The notes beneath the pieces were generated by a model, which made no database searches, was not told the DNA's origin, and worked only from the letters and a program-made list of their open reading frames with translations. A stretch of DNA of 64,000 nucleotides. It comes from an uncultured Pelagibacteraceae bacterium. Its GTDB lineage: Bacteria; Pseudomonadota; Alphaproteobacteria; Pelagibacterales; Pelagibacteraceae. Positions 45,095-54,055 of this stretch are shown one piece after another (within the stretch, counting starts at the first letter, position 1; the number at the start of each line of letters is the position of its first letter). The DNA lies in assembly GCA_902627565.1 (NCBI GenBank), contig CACOJM010000002.1:1-64000 (forward strand). The letters are read 5' to 3'. Position numbers and translations under genes: made by a program.

Positions 45095-45332
45095 TTATCA
45101 AATCTATTCTTTTTACTCTATCTTTTTTAAGTTTATATTCATATGAGAGTGCTTTTGACTTATTCTTAAAACTCTTTTTATAAACAAGTTCCCATTTATA
45201 ACCTTTTGTTGCTTTTGCTCCTTTGTTAGAATTGTGTTTGGCTAACCTACTTTTTATATTATTTGTAAAACCAACATAAGACTTATTTTTGAATCCTTTT
45301 ATGGTTTTTATAAGGTAAACATGGAAAAGCAT
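45069..45332 (-). CDS. GIY-YIG domain nuclease-like protein (UPF0213/YhbQ type)
   Basis: About 87 residues from the internal ATG. The track starts five codons earlier at TTG, close to the tRNA-Glu end. The GIY-YIG core is seen as HVYLIKTIKGFKNKSYVGFTNNIKSRLAKHN, shown in part (FHVYLIKT, KSYVGFTNN), with the conserved Arg and, downstream, WELVYKKSFKNKSKALSYEY containing the Glu-rich helix. Small proteins of this type are of unknown cellular role, possibly DNA repair. It lies directly after tRNA-Glu on the same strand and overlaps the glycosyltransferase gene. Confidence 0.85.
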   Translation of the reverse strand: MLFHVYLIKTIKGFKNKSYVGFTNNIKSRLAKHNSNKGAKATKGYKWELVYKKSFKNKSKALSYEYKLKKDRVKRIDLINGFNKKKH

Positions 45333-45349
45333 GCTAATATACTGCAAAA

Positions 45350-45424
45350 TGGCGGTCCCTAGGGGAATCGAACCCCTCTTTCGAGGATGAAAACCACGTG
45401 TCCTAACCGATAGACGAAGGGACC
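45350..45424 (-). tRNA. tRNA-Glu (UUC anticodon)
   Basis: The complementary strand folds as GGTCCCT...AGGGACC with the D arm TCTATCGGTTAGGA, the anticodon loop TTTTCAT (TTC), the T arm GGTTCGATTCC and encoded CCA. The CCA ends 17 bases before the GIY-YIG start, so the two may share a transcript. Confidence 0.97.
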
Positions 45425-45483
45425 AAGATGCTGCTTTTTATTGTAAAAAATCTTATTTATCAAGTCTTTATAATTATGATAAT

Positions 45484-46425
45484 TCATATTATTTGTTTAG
45501 TTTTTACTAATTTTTTTAATCCAGTAGATTTATGAGTAATTAGAGTTTCTGAAATAAATTCATTTCCCTCAATCACAATACCTGAAACCAAATCTCCTGT
45601 CGTAACACCGGTAGCACAAAATATCGAGTCTCCAGAAACTATCTCATTTAATTGATATTTTTTATTCAAATCATCAATACCCATTAATTTGGCACGTTCG
45701 ATATCTTTTTTTGTTTCAAATAAAAATTTACATTGAAAATTGCAACCAAAAGCATCGAGAGCTGAAGCCGCTAATACTCCTTCAGGACCTCCTCCAATAC
45801 CTAAAAATATATCAACGCAATATTTTGGATCTGTAACTAAAAGTGCACCAGATATATCACCATCTGAAATAAGTTTTATCTTTACATTCAATCTTTTTAG
45901 TTCTTCAATAATTTTTTTGTGTCTTGGCCTATCCAATATACAAGCAGTTAATTCATTAGGTTTTTTATTTTTGAATTCAGCCAGATTAAAAATATTTTTC
46001 TTTGTAGAAAAATCTAAATCTACTACATTTGGCTCAGAAAAATTTACTGAAATTTTATCCATGTATGTTTCTGGTGCTTTAAAAAGATGAGATTTTTTTG
46101 ATACAGCTATTACAGCTAAAGCTCCTGGTAGATTATTAGCAGCAAAATTAGTACCTTCTAATGGATCGACAGCAATGTCTAACTCAGGTCCTTTATTTGT
46201 TCCGACTTTTTCTCCTATATATAGCATTGGAGCTTCATCAAGTTCACCTTCACCTATAACTATTTCACCTTTAATATTAATCTTATTCAACTGATCTCTC
46301 ATTGAATCAACTGCAGCTTTGTCAGCAGCTTTTTTATCATTTTTACCAACATAACGATAAGAGGATAAAGCTGCCCTAGAAGAAACATTAAGAAATAGAT
46401 CTTCAAATTCTTTTTCTAATATCAT
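45484..46425 (-). CDS. glpX: Fructose-1,6-bisphosphatase, class II
   Basis: A 313-residue GlpX-type phosphatase for gluconeogenesis. The metal/phosphate motifs are GEGELDEAPMLYIGEKVG, DIAVDPLEGTNFAANN, and GIGGGPEGVLAASALDA, with ATGVTTGDLVSG near the end. It overlaps the upstream BacA-like gene by one base. In many alphaproteobacteria glpX directly follows hom; here about 7 kb of accessory genes lie between them and it is inverted relative to hom. Confidence 0.95.
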   Translation of the reverse strand: MILEKEFEDLFLNVSSRAALSSYRYVGKNDKKAADKAAVDSMRDQLNKINIKGEIVIGEGELDEAPMLYIGEKVGTNKGPELDIAVDPLEGTNFAANNLPGALAVIAVSKKSHLFKAPETYMDKISVNFSEPNVVDLDFSTKKNIFNLAEFKNKKPNELTACILDRPRHKKIIEELKRLNVKIKLISDGDISGALLVTDPKYCVDIFLGIGGGPEGVLAASALDAFGCNFQCKFLFETKKDIERAKLMGIDDLNKKYQLNEIVSGDSIFCATGVTTGDLVSGIVIEGNEFISETLITHKSTGLKKLVKTKQII

Positions 46426-47417
46426 TATCTAATTGTTTCTAAAGAAACATTTCTTTTTAATTTATTTTCAAATTCTCTCAATCTTTTCCAAACAGAAATT
46501 AATTCAACAATGATTGGCCAACTTCTAACTAAATATTGAAGCGATGTTTCAACTCTACCAAAAGCTCTTATGATTTGTTGAACAAAACCTAGTGTGATTG
46601 CACCTGTAACTATAGTAGGAGCTAAAGCTAAATAAGGAACTATTACCATTCCTTGTAGATAACTCCATTTAACAGCATTAAAATAAAGATAGTGAAAATA
46701 CATCTTATAATGAATTTTTCTTACTCCCCCATAAAGGTCTGTTATTTTTTTTGGTTGAGCACTTTCTTTAAAATCTTCACCTAATACAAGTTCTTTTCTA
46801 TATGCTGCTTCTTCTTTTTGGATATCATATTCAATACCTGGAAGCTTAATACCAACACTAGCTAATAGAATTGTTCCACCTAGCGCTGAAATTATAGCTA
46901 CCCATACTAAAGCATGATCAACTTCACCTATCCAAGGAAGAATTGTTATACTTTTTGATAAACCCCACAATATTGGAGTGAATGCTATTAAAGTCATCAG
47001 ACTCCTTAATAATTCAGCTCCAAGACTTTCCATAATTCTTGCAAATTTTAATGTATCTTCTTGTACCCTTTGGGATGCACCTTCTATTGATGATGCATCG
47101 TCCCATTTATCATGGTAAAAATCTGCCATTGCAGTTCGCCATCTAAATGTCCAATGACTTGTAAAATAATCGCTAAAAATTACGACCAAAATATAAACTG
47201 CAGCTATTTTTGCAAACGTAAGTAAATATGCAATGAATTCTTTTTCTGTAACAGAATTAGGTTCAGTTAAAGCTTTTTGAAGAGTGTCATAAAATTCACC
47301 AAACCATTCATTGATTCTTACATCGAGTTGAACTTGATACCATGTTGCAAATAAAATTAATATAGTTCCACCAATACTCCATAAATGCCATTTTTTTTCT
47401 GTAAAAAATTTAAACAT
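46425..47417 (-). CDS. SbmA/BacA-like peptide/long-chain fatty acid transporter
   Basis: A 330-residue membrane protein of the SbmA/BacA family (TM-domain-only relatives of ABC transporters). The motif-rich part includes FTSHWTFRWRTAMADFYHDKW and DASSIEGASQRVQEDTLKFA, then KLPGIEYDIQKEEAAYRKELV and QIIRAFGRVETSLQYLVRSW; all are classic. SbmA imports peptide antibiotics driven by the proton gradient; BacA in rhizobia affects very-long-chain fatty acids of lipid A. No ATPase domain is present, as expected. The length, somewhat under the 400 of E. coli SbmA, lacks part of the N-terminal region. Confidence 0.9.
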   Translation of the reverse strand: MFKFFTEKKWHLWSIGGTILILFATWYQVQLDVRINEWFGEFYDTLQKALTEPNSVTEKEFIAYLLTFAKIAAVYILVVIFSDYFTSHWTFRWRTAMADFYHDKWDDASSIEGASQRVQEDTLKFARIMESLGAELLRSLMTLIAFTPILWGLSKSITILPWIGEVDHALVWVAIISALGGTILLASVGIKLPGIEYDIQKEEAAYRKELVLGEDFKESAQPKKITDLYGGVRKIHYKMYFHYLYFNAVKWSYLQGMVIVPYLALAPTIVTGAITLGFVQQIIRAFGRVETSLQYLVRSWPIIVELISVWKRLREFENKLKRNVSLETIR

Positions 47418-47420
47418 CTT

Positions 47421-47702
47421 TTATTTTAAAAAATTATCTGAGTAAGATTTTTTAATAGTCTTTCTCTTTTTAGGTTCAATTATTTCGAAATCAATTTTTT
47501 TTTTTTTCGCATAATTTATAGCATTTTCTTTTGATGAAAATTCTAATTTTAATTCGCTTAATGTATCTGATGAACTTTCCCAGCCCATCAAAGGATTTTT
47601 AGTTGGATCTTTAGTTTCAAATTCAAGTAACCATTTATTGGTTTTGCCTAATCCTGATTGCATAGGATTTTTATTAGGTATATATATTTTTGCTTTTTTC
47701 AT
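47421..47702 (-). CDS. NDUFS4-like complex I accessory subunit (ETC complex I subunit conserved region)
   Basis: A 93-residue protein with the NDUFS4 pattern: KIYIPNKNPMQSGLGKTNKWLLEF, then PLMGWESSSDTLSELKLEF and SKENAINYAKKKKIDFEII. In mitochondria the homologue (18 kDa, AQDQ) is an accessory subunit of NADH dehydrogenase; alphaproteobacteria have it away from the nuo operon, usually beside tRNA-Pro, as here (six bases apart). It supports alphaproteobacterial placement. Confidence 0.9.
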   Translation of the reverse strand: MKKAKIYIPNKNPMQSGLGKTNKWLLEFETKDPTKNPLMGWESSSDTLSELKLEFSSKENAINYAKKKKIDFEIIEPKKRKTIKKSYSDNFLK

Positions 47703-47708
47703 AAACGA

Positions 47709-47785
<77 letters not shown>

Positions 47786-47789
47786 AATG

Positions 47790-47819
47790 AAGTACTATTA
47801 CAGTACTTATTAATTTTTT
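47790..47819 (+). terminator. Hairpin with T-run upstream of the zinc-ribbon gene (low confidence)
   Basis: AAGTACT (47790-47796) and AGTACTT (47802-47808) form a perfect seven-base stem with loop ATTAC and are followed by TTAATTTTTT. The form is that of an intrinsic terminator on the plus strand, but no plus-strand gene ends here. It would stop antisense transcription across tRNA-Pro, or be fortuitous. Confidence 0.3.
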
Positions 47820-47878
47820 CAAAGTATAAAGATTAGTAAAATATAAGTAATTTTAATAGAATCTGTTATATAAACATT

Positions 47879-48352
47879 ATGATTATTGAATGTATTAATT
47901 GTAACAAAATATTTGAAGTTAATTCAGAATTAATACCTTCTAAAGGTAGGACAATTCAATGTGGAGCTTGTAACCATACTTGGTTTTATACTCCAAATCA
48001 ATCTGTCAAAAAAGAATTTAACCACTTTAACAACATTAAAAAGAAGACCACGAAACCAAAAAAAGGACCAAAACCATCTTTAAGAAACAAAACTTTATCA
48101 GATGAGATAGATCAGATTATTAACAAAAAAGATAAAGCTTTGATTAAGTACGAAAAAAAGCCCTTTATTAAATTTACTAATTTTTTCGGTTATATTATTG
48201 TTTTTATAATAACATTTCTGGCTTTAATCATAATTCTAGATACTTTTCAGACTAAATTATCTACAATCTTACCCAATCTTGAATTATTTTTATATAATCT
48301 GTATGAATTGTTGGAGGATATTTTTTTATTTATAAAAGATCTTTTTAGGTAA
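47879..48352 (+). CDS. Zinc-ribbon membrane protein (MJ0042-type domain)
   Basis: A 157-residue protein. The N-terminal zinc ribbon has Cys5, Cys8, Cys28 and Cys31 (CINC...CGAC), then HTWFYTP. A Lys-rich linker (about 48-95) and one membrane helix (about 103-125, FFGYIIVFIITFLALIIIL) follow, with a short hydrophobic tail. In alphaproteobacteria such genes often sit near cell-division or protein-export genes; their role is not established. One base before nhaA. Confidence 0.8.
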   Translation: MIIECINCNKIFEVNSELIPSKGRTIQCGACNHTWFYTPNQSVKKEFNHFNNIKKKTTKPKKGPKPSLRNKTLSDEIDQIINKKDKALIKYEKKPFIKFTNFFGYIIVFIITFLALIIILDTFQTKLSTILPNLELFLYNLYELLEDIFLFIKDLFR

Positions 48353-48353
48353 T

Positions 48354-49526
48354 ATGATAGATTATATTTCAAAACCTTTTAAATGGTTCTTTAAATTGGA
48401 GGCTGCCAGTGGTCTTGTTTTATTGTTTGCTGCAATAATTGCTCTGATAATTAGTAATTCTGAATTATCAGATCTCTATTTTTCTACTTTAAATAAATAT
48501 CTTTTTTTAGGCATAAATGAATTTGGTATTAAATTAAGTGTAATTCATTGGATTAATGATGCTTTAATGGCAATTTTTTTCTTTTTTGTAACTTTGGAAA
48601 TTAAAAGAGAATTTATTCAAGGTGAGCTTTCGAATATAAAACAAGCTTTATTACCGATAATTGGTGCAGTGGGTGGAATGCTGGTACCAGCTTTAATATA
48701 TATTTATATTAATTTTGGTGATCCTCAAACTTTGAATGGTTGGGCTATTCCATCCGCAACAGATATTGCTTTTTCACTTGGAGTTTTGTCTCTTTTAGGA
48801 AAAAGAGTACCTCTGTCTCTAAAGGTTTTCTTAACAGCATTAGCAATAATTGATGATTTGGGGGCTATAGTTATTATTGCTTTATTTTATTCTGGCGATT
48901 TAAGTATTAAATATTTATCTCTAATGTTAATAGCATTCATTATCCTATTAATATTAAATAAATTTAATATTAAAAAATTTTTTCCATATCTTATTGTTGG
49001 TATAATACTTTGGGATTTTACACATAACTCTGGTATTCATGCGACTATAGCTGGTGTTTTATTAGCTATGACTATACCTCATAGAAAAAAAGAAAAAGAT
49101 TTTTCATTGCTCATTAAGATAGAGCATTCTATAAGCCCATATGTTGCGTTTGGAATAATGCCCCTGTTTGCTTTTGCAAACGCTGGTGTATCCTTAGAGG
49201 GTTTGTCGATAAGTTCTTTAATGGATAAAGTTCCACTAGGTATTGTTCTTGGACTATTTGTTGGAAAACAATTAGGAGTCTTCATTTTTTCTTTTATTTC
49301 TATTAAACTTAAAATAGCGCAAATGCCTAACAATACTAGCTGGTATAATTTTTATGGAGTTGGTGTTTTAACTGGCATTGGTTTTACGATGAGTTTGTTT
49401 GTAGGAAATTTAGCTTTTGTTGAAAATGTTGAATATATGGATGGCGTCAAGATAGGTGTTTTAACTGGGTCACTTTTATCCACACTATTTGGTTACTTCC
49501 TGATATTACTTACTCCAAATAGATAA
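48354..49526 (+). CDS. nhaA: Na+/H+ antiporter NhaA
   Basis: A 390-residue, twelve-helix antiporter using the proton gradient to expel Na+. The ion-binding pair lies in TALAIIDDLGAIVIIALFYS (the two Asp of helix V), with PSATDIAFSLGVLSLLGKRV before it, and the C-terminal GVLTGIGFTMSLFVGNLAF. Full length. It matches a sea-water lifestyle. It follows the zinc-ribbon gene by one base and precedes the peroxidase by six. Confidence 0.96.
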   Translation: MIDYISKPFKWFFKLEAASGLVLLFAAIIALIISNSELSDLYFSTLNKYLFLGINEFGIKLSVIHWINDALMAIFFFFVTLEIKREFIQGELSNIKQALLPIIGAVGGMLVPALIYIYINFGDPQTLNGWAIPSATDIAFSLGVLSLLGKRVPLSLKVFLTALAIIDDLGAIVIIALFYSGDLSIKYLSLMLIAFIILLILNKFNIKKFFPYLIVGIILWDFTHNSGIHATIAGVLLAMTIPHRKKEKDFSLLIKIEHSISPYVAFGIMPLFAFANAGVSLEGLSISSLMDKVPLGIVLGLFVGKQLGVFIFSFISIKLKIAQMPNNTSWYNFYGVGVLTGIGFTMSLFVGNLAFVENVEYMDGVKIGVLTGSLLSTLFGYFLILLTPNR

Positions 49527-49532
49527 TTATTA

Positions 49533-50090
49533 ATGAAAAAATTAATTATATTTGCTTTAACAATTATTATGTTTTTTTTAAAAAATCAAGTTCTGGCAAA
49601 TTATGAAAAAGTTTTTTATGATTTTGAGATCAAAAGCATAACAGGTGAAATTATTAACTTTAATAATTATAGAAATAAAGCAATTCTTTTGGTTAATACT
49701 GCAAGTTTCTGCGGTTATACAAAGCAATATGAAGATTTGCAAATATTATGGGAAAAATATAGCAAAAAAGGTTTGATAGTTTTCGGTGTGCCATCCAATT
49801 CATTTAATCAAGAGAGTTCTAATGATAGTGATGTTAAAGATTTTTGTAATGTAAATTTTAATATAGATTTTCCTATGTCAACAATTACTGATGTAAAAGG
49901 TGAGAACGCACACAAAATTTTTAAATGGGCTGAAAAAAATTATGGAAAATCTGCTGTGCCGAAGTGGAATTTTCACAAAATATTAATCAATAAAAAAGGT
50001 AAGATTGAAAATATCTATTACTCTTTTACAAAACCAAATTCAAAAAAAATTATCACTGCTATTGAGAAAATTTTAGAAATTAATAGTTAA
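49533..50090 (+). CDS. Glutathione peroxidase family protein (secreted, Cys type)
   Basis: A 185-residue thioredoxin-fold peroxidase with an N-terminal signal (residues 1-21). The catalytic triad residues are present: Cys60 in LLVNTASFCGYT (Sec in animal enzymes), Gln93 in FGVPSNSFNQES, and Trp in VPKWNFHKILIN. It reduces peroxides, probably with thioredoxin-like donors, in the periplasm. Its 3' end overlaps the convergent phnP-like gene by 18 bases. Confidence 0.92.
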   Translation: MKKLIIFALTIIMFFLKNQVLANYEKVFYDFEIKSITGEIINFNNYRNKAILLVNTASFCGYTKQYEDLQILWEKYSKKGLIVFGVPSNSFNQESSNDSDVKDFCNVNFNIDFPMSTITDVKGENAHKIFKWAEKNYGKSAVPKWNFHKILINKKGKIENIYYSFTKPNSKKIITAIEKILEINS

Positions 50091-50843
50091 TCCATCAAAA
50101 GCAGGAATAATATTTTTAGGTAAAATTTTTTTTAATTCATTATAATCAATTGTTGAATGTAGATTAGTTAGTATTGCTTTCTTAGGTTTAAAGATTTTTA
50201 ACAAATGTAAAGCCTCATCTAAGTTTAGATGGGAAGGATGTTTTTTATACATAAGACAATCAAGAATTAAATATTTTAGATTTTTAAAAAGATGATAATC
50301 TTTTTTAGAAATTTCACTTACATCACTAATATATGCTACTTTTTTTTCTATAATATAGCATATTGAGTCGACCATTCCATGTTTAACAGTAGCTGTTTCT
50401 ATTAAAATTTTTTTTTTAAGATCTGTAAAATACAATTTTTTTTTAATCTTTTTTAAATTTAATATAGGGGGATATTCATTAGAAGTACTTTTAAAGCAAT
50501 AACCAAAAGTTTTTATCAAATATTTTGAGGTGGATATGTCTGCAAATACTGGAAGAGTTTTTTTAGTTTTAAGATAAAATACTCTTAAGTCATTTATACC
50601 ATGGGTTTGGTCAGCATGCATATGTGAATATAAAACAGCATCAACTTTATTTATTTTATTCTTAATCAATTGAATTCTTAAATCTGGAGATGTATCAATT
50701 AGAATGTTTTTTGATTTAGTCTTGATTAAAGCAGAACATCTCGTTCTATAATTTCTTTTTACTCTTGGATTACAATTACCAAAATCTCCATCTGCTCTTG
50801 GTACACCCATTGAGCTTCCACAACCTAAAATTACTAATTGCAT
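50073..50843 (-). CDS. PhnP-like metallo-beta-lactamase-fold hydrolase
   Basis: A 256-residue MBL-fold enzyme. The metal motif is YSHMHADQTHGINDLR (HxHxD), with the N-terminal VILGCGSSMGVPR and the later VKHGM, SDVSEI and NLHSTIDYN conserved segments. Relatives are PhnP-type cyclic phosphodiesterases and RNase Z-like proteins. It lies next to tatD and metG in the standard alphaproteobacterial order, with no phosphonate-lyase genes nearby, so PhnP function itself is unproven. Confidence 0.88.
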   Translation of the reverse strand: MQLVILGCGSSMGVPRADGDFGNCNPRVKRNYRTRCSALIKTKSKNILIDTSPDLRIQLIKNKINKVDAVLYSHMHADQTHGINDLRVFYLKTKKTLPVFADISTSKYLIKTFGYCFKSTSNEYPPILNLKKIKKKLYFTDLKKKILIETATVKHGMVDSICYIIEKKVAYISDVSEISKKDYHLFKNLKYLILDCLMYKKHPSHLNLDEALHLLKIFKPKKAILTNLHSTIDYNELKKILPKNIIPAFDGLTINF

Positions 50844-50846
50844 AAA

Positions 50847-51620
50847 TTATTTTGAAAAAAGTTTATTAAAATTCTGAGTAGTTTTGTCAATTAAATTTTG
50901 GCTAGAAAGACCTTTAATACTAGCTAATTTTTCAGCTGTAAATTTTATAAAAGATGGTTCATTTTTTTTCCCCCTATTGGGCACTGGTGCTAAAAAAGGA
51001 CTGTCTGTTTCTATTAAGAGTTTCTCTATAGGTAAAAATTTAAATGTTTCTTGTAAATCAATAGAATTTTTAAAAGTGATAATTCCACTTGCAGAAAAAT
51101 ATGCATTTAAGGAAAGAAGTTTTTCAGCAAAATTTTTAGATCCCGTAAAACAGTGCATTAAAATTTTAATATTCTTATTGTTAAAGCTTTTAAGGATGTC
51201 ATATGTTTCATTTTCAGCATTTCTCGAATGAACAATTAAGGGAATATTCATGTCTATAGAGGCTTTAATATGTTCTTCAAAACTACTAATCTGACTTTTT
51301 CTATCACTATTATTATAATAAAAATCCAATCCAGTCTCACCTATACCTATTATCTTTTTATCTTTATTTACATTCTGAATTATTTCTTTTTTTTTCACAG
51401 TATTATTTGTAGTTTCGTGAGGATGTATTCCAAATGTGCCATAAATAATATCATCTTTTTTGATTATCCTAATTATATTTTCAAAACTTTTGAATGTTGT
51501 ACAAATAGTCAATATTTTTTTAATACCAACTTCTTTAGATCTTTTTAAAACTGTTTCCAAATTTCCTAATAAGGGTTCATGATCTAAGTGACAATGAGAG
51601 TCAATCATCTTTTTTTTCAA
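50847..51620 (-). CDS. tatD: TatD family metal-dependent hydrolase (deoxyribonuclease)
   Basis: A 257-residue TIM barrel. Metal ligands are in MIDSHCHLDHEPL (HxH) and GIHPHET, the Glu in GIGETGLDFYYN, IVHSRNAENET, MHCFTGSKNFA and the Asp in LLIETDSPFLAPVP. It belongs to the YcfH-like branch and overlaps the metG gene by 20 bases. It is a putative 3'-5' DNA exonuclease or D-Tyr-tRNA hydrolase relative. Confidence 0.92.
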   Translation of the reverse strand: MKKKMIDSHCHLDHEPLLGNLETVLKRSKEVGIKKILTICTTFKSFENIIRIIKKDDIIYGTFGIHPHETTNNTVKKKEIIQNVNKDKKIIGIGETGLDFYYNNSDRKSQISSFEEHIKASIDMNIPLIVHSRNAENETYDILKSFNNKNIKILMHCFTGSKNFAEKLLSLNAYFSASGIITFKNSIDLQETFKFLPIEKLLIETDSPFLAPVPNRGKKNEPSFIKFTAEKLASIKGLSSQNLIDKTTQNFNKLFSK

Positions 51621-53142
51621 TTTTTTTAAATAGAATATCTATTGGATTAATATCGCTATCAAGTTTCAAAAAATCATGTTTTGAAATTGAGGAAAACACA
51701 ATATCTTTATCTTTTAAGTCGAAAATCTTAAGTACTTTTAATGACGTGTCAGGAATTATTGGATATAGCATAAATGTTATTTTTCTAATCATTTCTAGTG
51801 TTGTGTAGACAATTGTATTTAATCTTATTTCATCATCTTTTTTTTTCCAAGGTTCTTGATCATTGAAATATTTATTAGTAGCAAATAATGCATTTATGAT
51901 AAATTCAATATAAAAATTTATATTCTGTTTATCAATTTCAGCTCGTATCTTATCAATATTTGAAGTAAAACTGTCTAAAATTTTTAAGTCCTCATTATTA
52001 AAATTTATTTTTTTTGGAATTTTTTGACTACAATTTTTAACAGCAAATGAAATTGTTCTTTGACAAAGATTTCCATAATTGTTTGCTAAATCACTATTGA
52101 TACAATCCTCTAATTTTTCCTGGGAAATATTACCGTCATTGCCAAAAGAAACTTCTTTAACTAAGTAATATCTTAGTGGATCTAGACCATATTTATTTAT
52201 GATTTCAATTGGATCGAGAATGTTGCCTTTTGATTTTGACATTTTTTCATCACCAGATAAAATCCAACCGTGTCCATATACTCTTTTTGGTAATTCTATC
52301 TTTGCAGCCATTAAAAAAGCGGGCCAATAAATTGCGTGAAATCTTAAAATATCTTTACCAATTAAATGGATAGACGCAGGCCAAAATTTTTTAAACAAAT
52401 CATTATTAGTATTGGGATAATTCAAAGCACTAATATAATTTGTTAAAGCGTCTAACCACACATATATAACATGTTTATCATTATTTGGGACTTTAATACC
52501 CCATGAAAAACTTTTTCTACTTACAGACAAATCCTTTAAACCACTTTTTACAAAACTTATAACTTCATTTTTTCTAGACTCAGGTTGAATAAAATTTGGA
52601 TTTTCATTATAAAATTTTAATAATGGTTCTTGCCACTTGGATAATCTAAAAAAAAAAGATTCTTCATCCATCCATTCAACTGGAGATTTTGAAATTTTAG
52701 CAATTTTAACTCCATTTTCCTCAAATATTTCATCTTCATTATAAAAGGCTTCATCTGAAACAGAATACCATCCTGAATATTTTGATAAATAAATATCCTC
52801 GTTTTTAACCAACTCTTTCCATAGGTGCTGAACTGAATCTTTATGTCTTTTTTCAGTTGTTCTAATAAAATCTGTGTTTGTTAAATTTAGAGTTTTTGAT
52901 AAATCTTTAAATGTTTGACTTATTTTGTCACAAAATTTAAGTGTATCAACATTATCATTTTCTGCAGCTCGCTGAATTTTTAATCCATGTTCATCAGTGC
53001 CAGTCAAAAAATATACGTTAAAACCGTCTATTCTTTTGAATCTAGCTAGGAAATCAGCAATAATACTTGAATAAGCGTGTCCCATATGCGGTTTTGCTGA
53101 TGGATAATAAATTGGTGTTGTTATGTAATAATTTTTATTCAT
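51601..53142 (-). CDS. metG: Methionyl-tRNA synthetase
   Basis: A 513-residue class I synthetase. HIGH-type motif HMGHAYSS, KMSKS in DEKMSKSKGNIL, and the anticodon-binding helical domain (about 385-510). The C-terminal tRNA-binding/dimer domain of enterobacterial MetRS is absent and the connective-peptide knuckle has no zinc cysteines (GWYSVSDEAFYNEDE), as in the cysteine-free class. It overlaps holB by eight bases. Confidence 0.96.
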   Translation of the reverse strand: MNKNYYITTPIYYPSAKPHMGHAYSSIIADFLARFKRIDGFNVYFLTGTDEHGLKIQRAAENDNVDTLKFCDKISQTFKDLSKTLNLTNTDFIRTTEKRHKDSVQHLWKELVKNEDIYLSKYSGWYSVSDEAFYNEDEIFEENGVKIAKISKSPVEWMDEESFFFRLSKWQEPLLKFYNENPNFIQPESRKNEVISFVKSGLKDLSVSRKSFSWGIKVPNNDKHVIYVWLDALTNYISALNYPNTNNDLFKKFWPASIHLIGKDILRFHAIYWPAFLMAAKIELPKRVYGHGWILSGDEKMSKSKGNILDPIEIINKYGLDPLRYYLVKEVSFGNDGNISQEKLEDCINSDLANNYGNLCQRTISFAVKNCSQKIPKKINFNNEDLKILDSFTSNIDKIRAEIDKQNINFYIEFIINALFATNKYFNDQEPWKKKDDEIRLNTIVYTTLEMIRKITFMLYPIIPDTSLKVLKIFDLKDKDIVFSSISKHDFLKLDSDINPIDILFKKIEKKDD

Positions 53143-54055
53143 TGAGTATCTTGTCTTGAAATTCTATAAAAAAAGATTCTTCGTCTAGATTGTACTTTTT
53201 TAAATCATCAATCTTTTTAATAAAATAATTATAATAATCTATATTGAGCATTGAAGAAGTATTCTTTAAAAATAACTCTATATAATCAATAAACAGATAC
53301 TTTAAAGCAATTTCTTTTTTGAAATAATTTTCTTTAATCATTTTGTTTAGAAAATCTTTCAACTTTGTATCTTTTAAATCAATTTCATTTTTATAAGCTA
53401 ATCTATATAAATTATAAATATTACCTGGTGTAAAATAATAATTTATCAATTCTTTGTTAATATAATTAAAAACATTATCATTAATTAATTTATTAATGAC
53501 TGTCAAAGAAGATGCATTAGATAGTGTAATATTGAAATTCAAGCATCTAGATTTTAAAGTTGATAGAAGTTTTTTTTGATTATTAATTAAAATAAAATAA
53601 ATATTGTGATTGGGCTCTTCAAGATCTTTTAGCAGGGCGTTAATACTACTTTTATTAAGATACTCAGTATTATCTATTAAAATAAACCTGGGTTTATTAT
53701 TAAATGCGGACTTTCTTATATTAGTTAACAAATTTCTTATTTGATCAATATTAATAAGTTTTTTATCAATAGAAATGTCTATTAATTGAAAATTGGGGTT
53801 CGAACCATTTGCTATCAATTTAAATGATCTATTATTGGAATTTATCTTAAAATTATTAACATCATAATAATACTCTTCATCTTTAGATAAAATATAATTT
53901 ATCAAATGATAAGCTAAAGTACATTTGCCTACACCCTTTTGCCCTGTTAATAAAATCTTATTAGGTAAAACACCTTTATCAAATAATGAAATTAATATTT
54001 CTAAATGTTCTTCAATACCATATAAATTCAATTGATTTTGGGGATAAATATTCAT
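53135..54055 (-). CDS. holB: DNA polymerase III subunit delta'
   Basis: A 306-residue AAA+ clamp-loader subunit. Walker A is GQKGVGKCTLAYH; the segment RFILIDNTEYLNKSSINALLKDLEEPN is the Walker-B/sensor region of delta', ending KSRCLNFN (SRC motif). It follows tmk directly (one-base overlap) and precedes metG, the usual tmk-holB-metG order. Confidence 0.9.
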   Translation of the reverse strand: MNIYPQNQLNLYGIEEHLEILISLFDKGVLPNKILLTGQKGVGKCTLAYHLINYILSKDEEYYYDVNNFKINSNNRSFKLIANGSNPNFQLIDISIDKKLINIDQIRNLLTNIRKSAFNNKPRFILIDNTEYLNKSSINALLKDLEEPNHNIYFILINNQKKLLSTLKSRCLNFNITLSNASSLTVINKLINDNVFNYINKELINYYFTPGNIYNLYRLAYKNEIDLKDTKLKDFLNKMIKENYFKKEIALKYLFIDYIELFLKNTSSMLNIDYYNYFIKKIDDLKKYNLDEESFFIEFQDKILNE

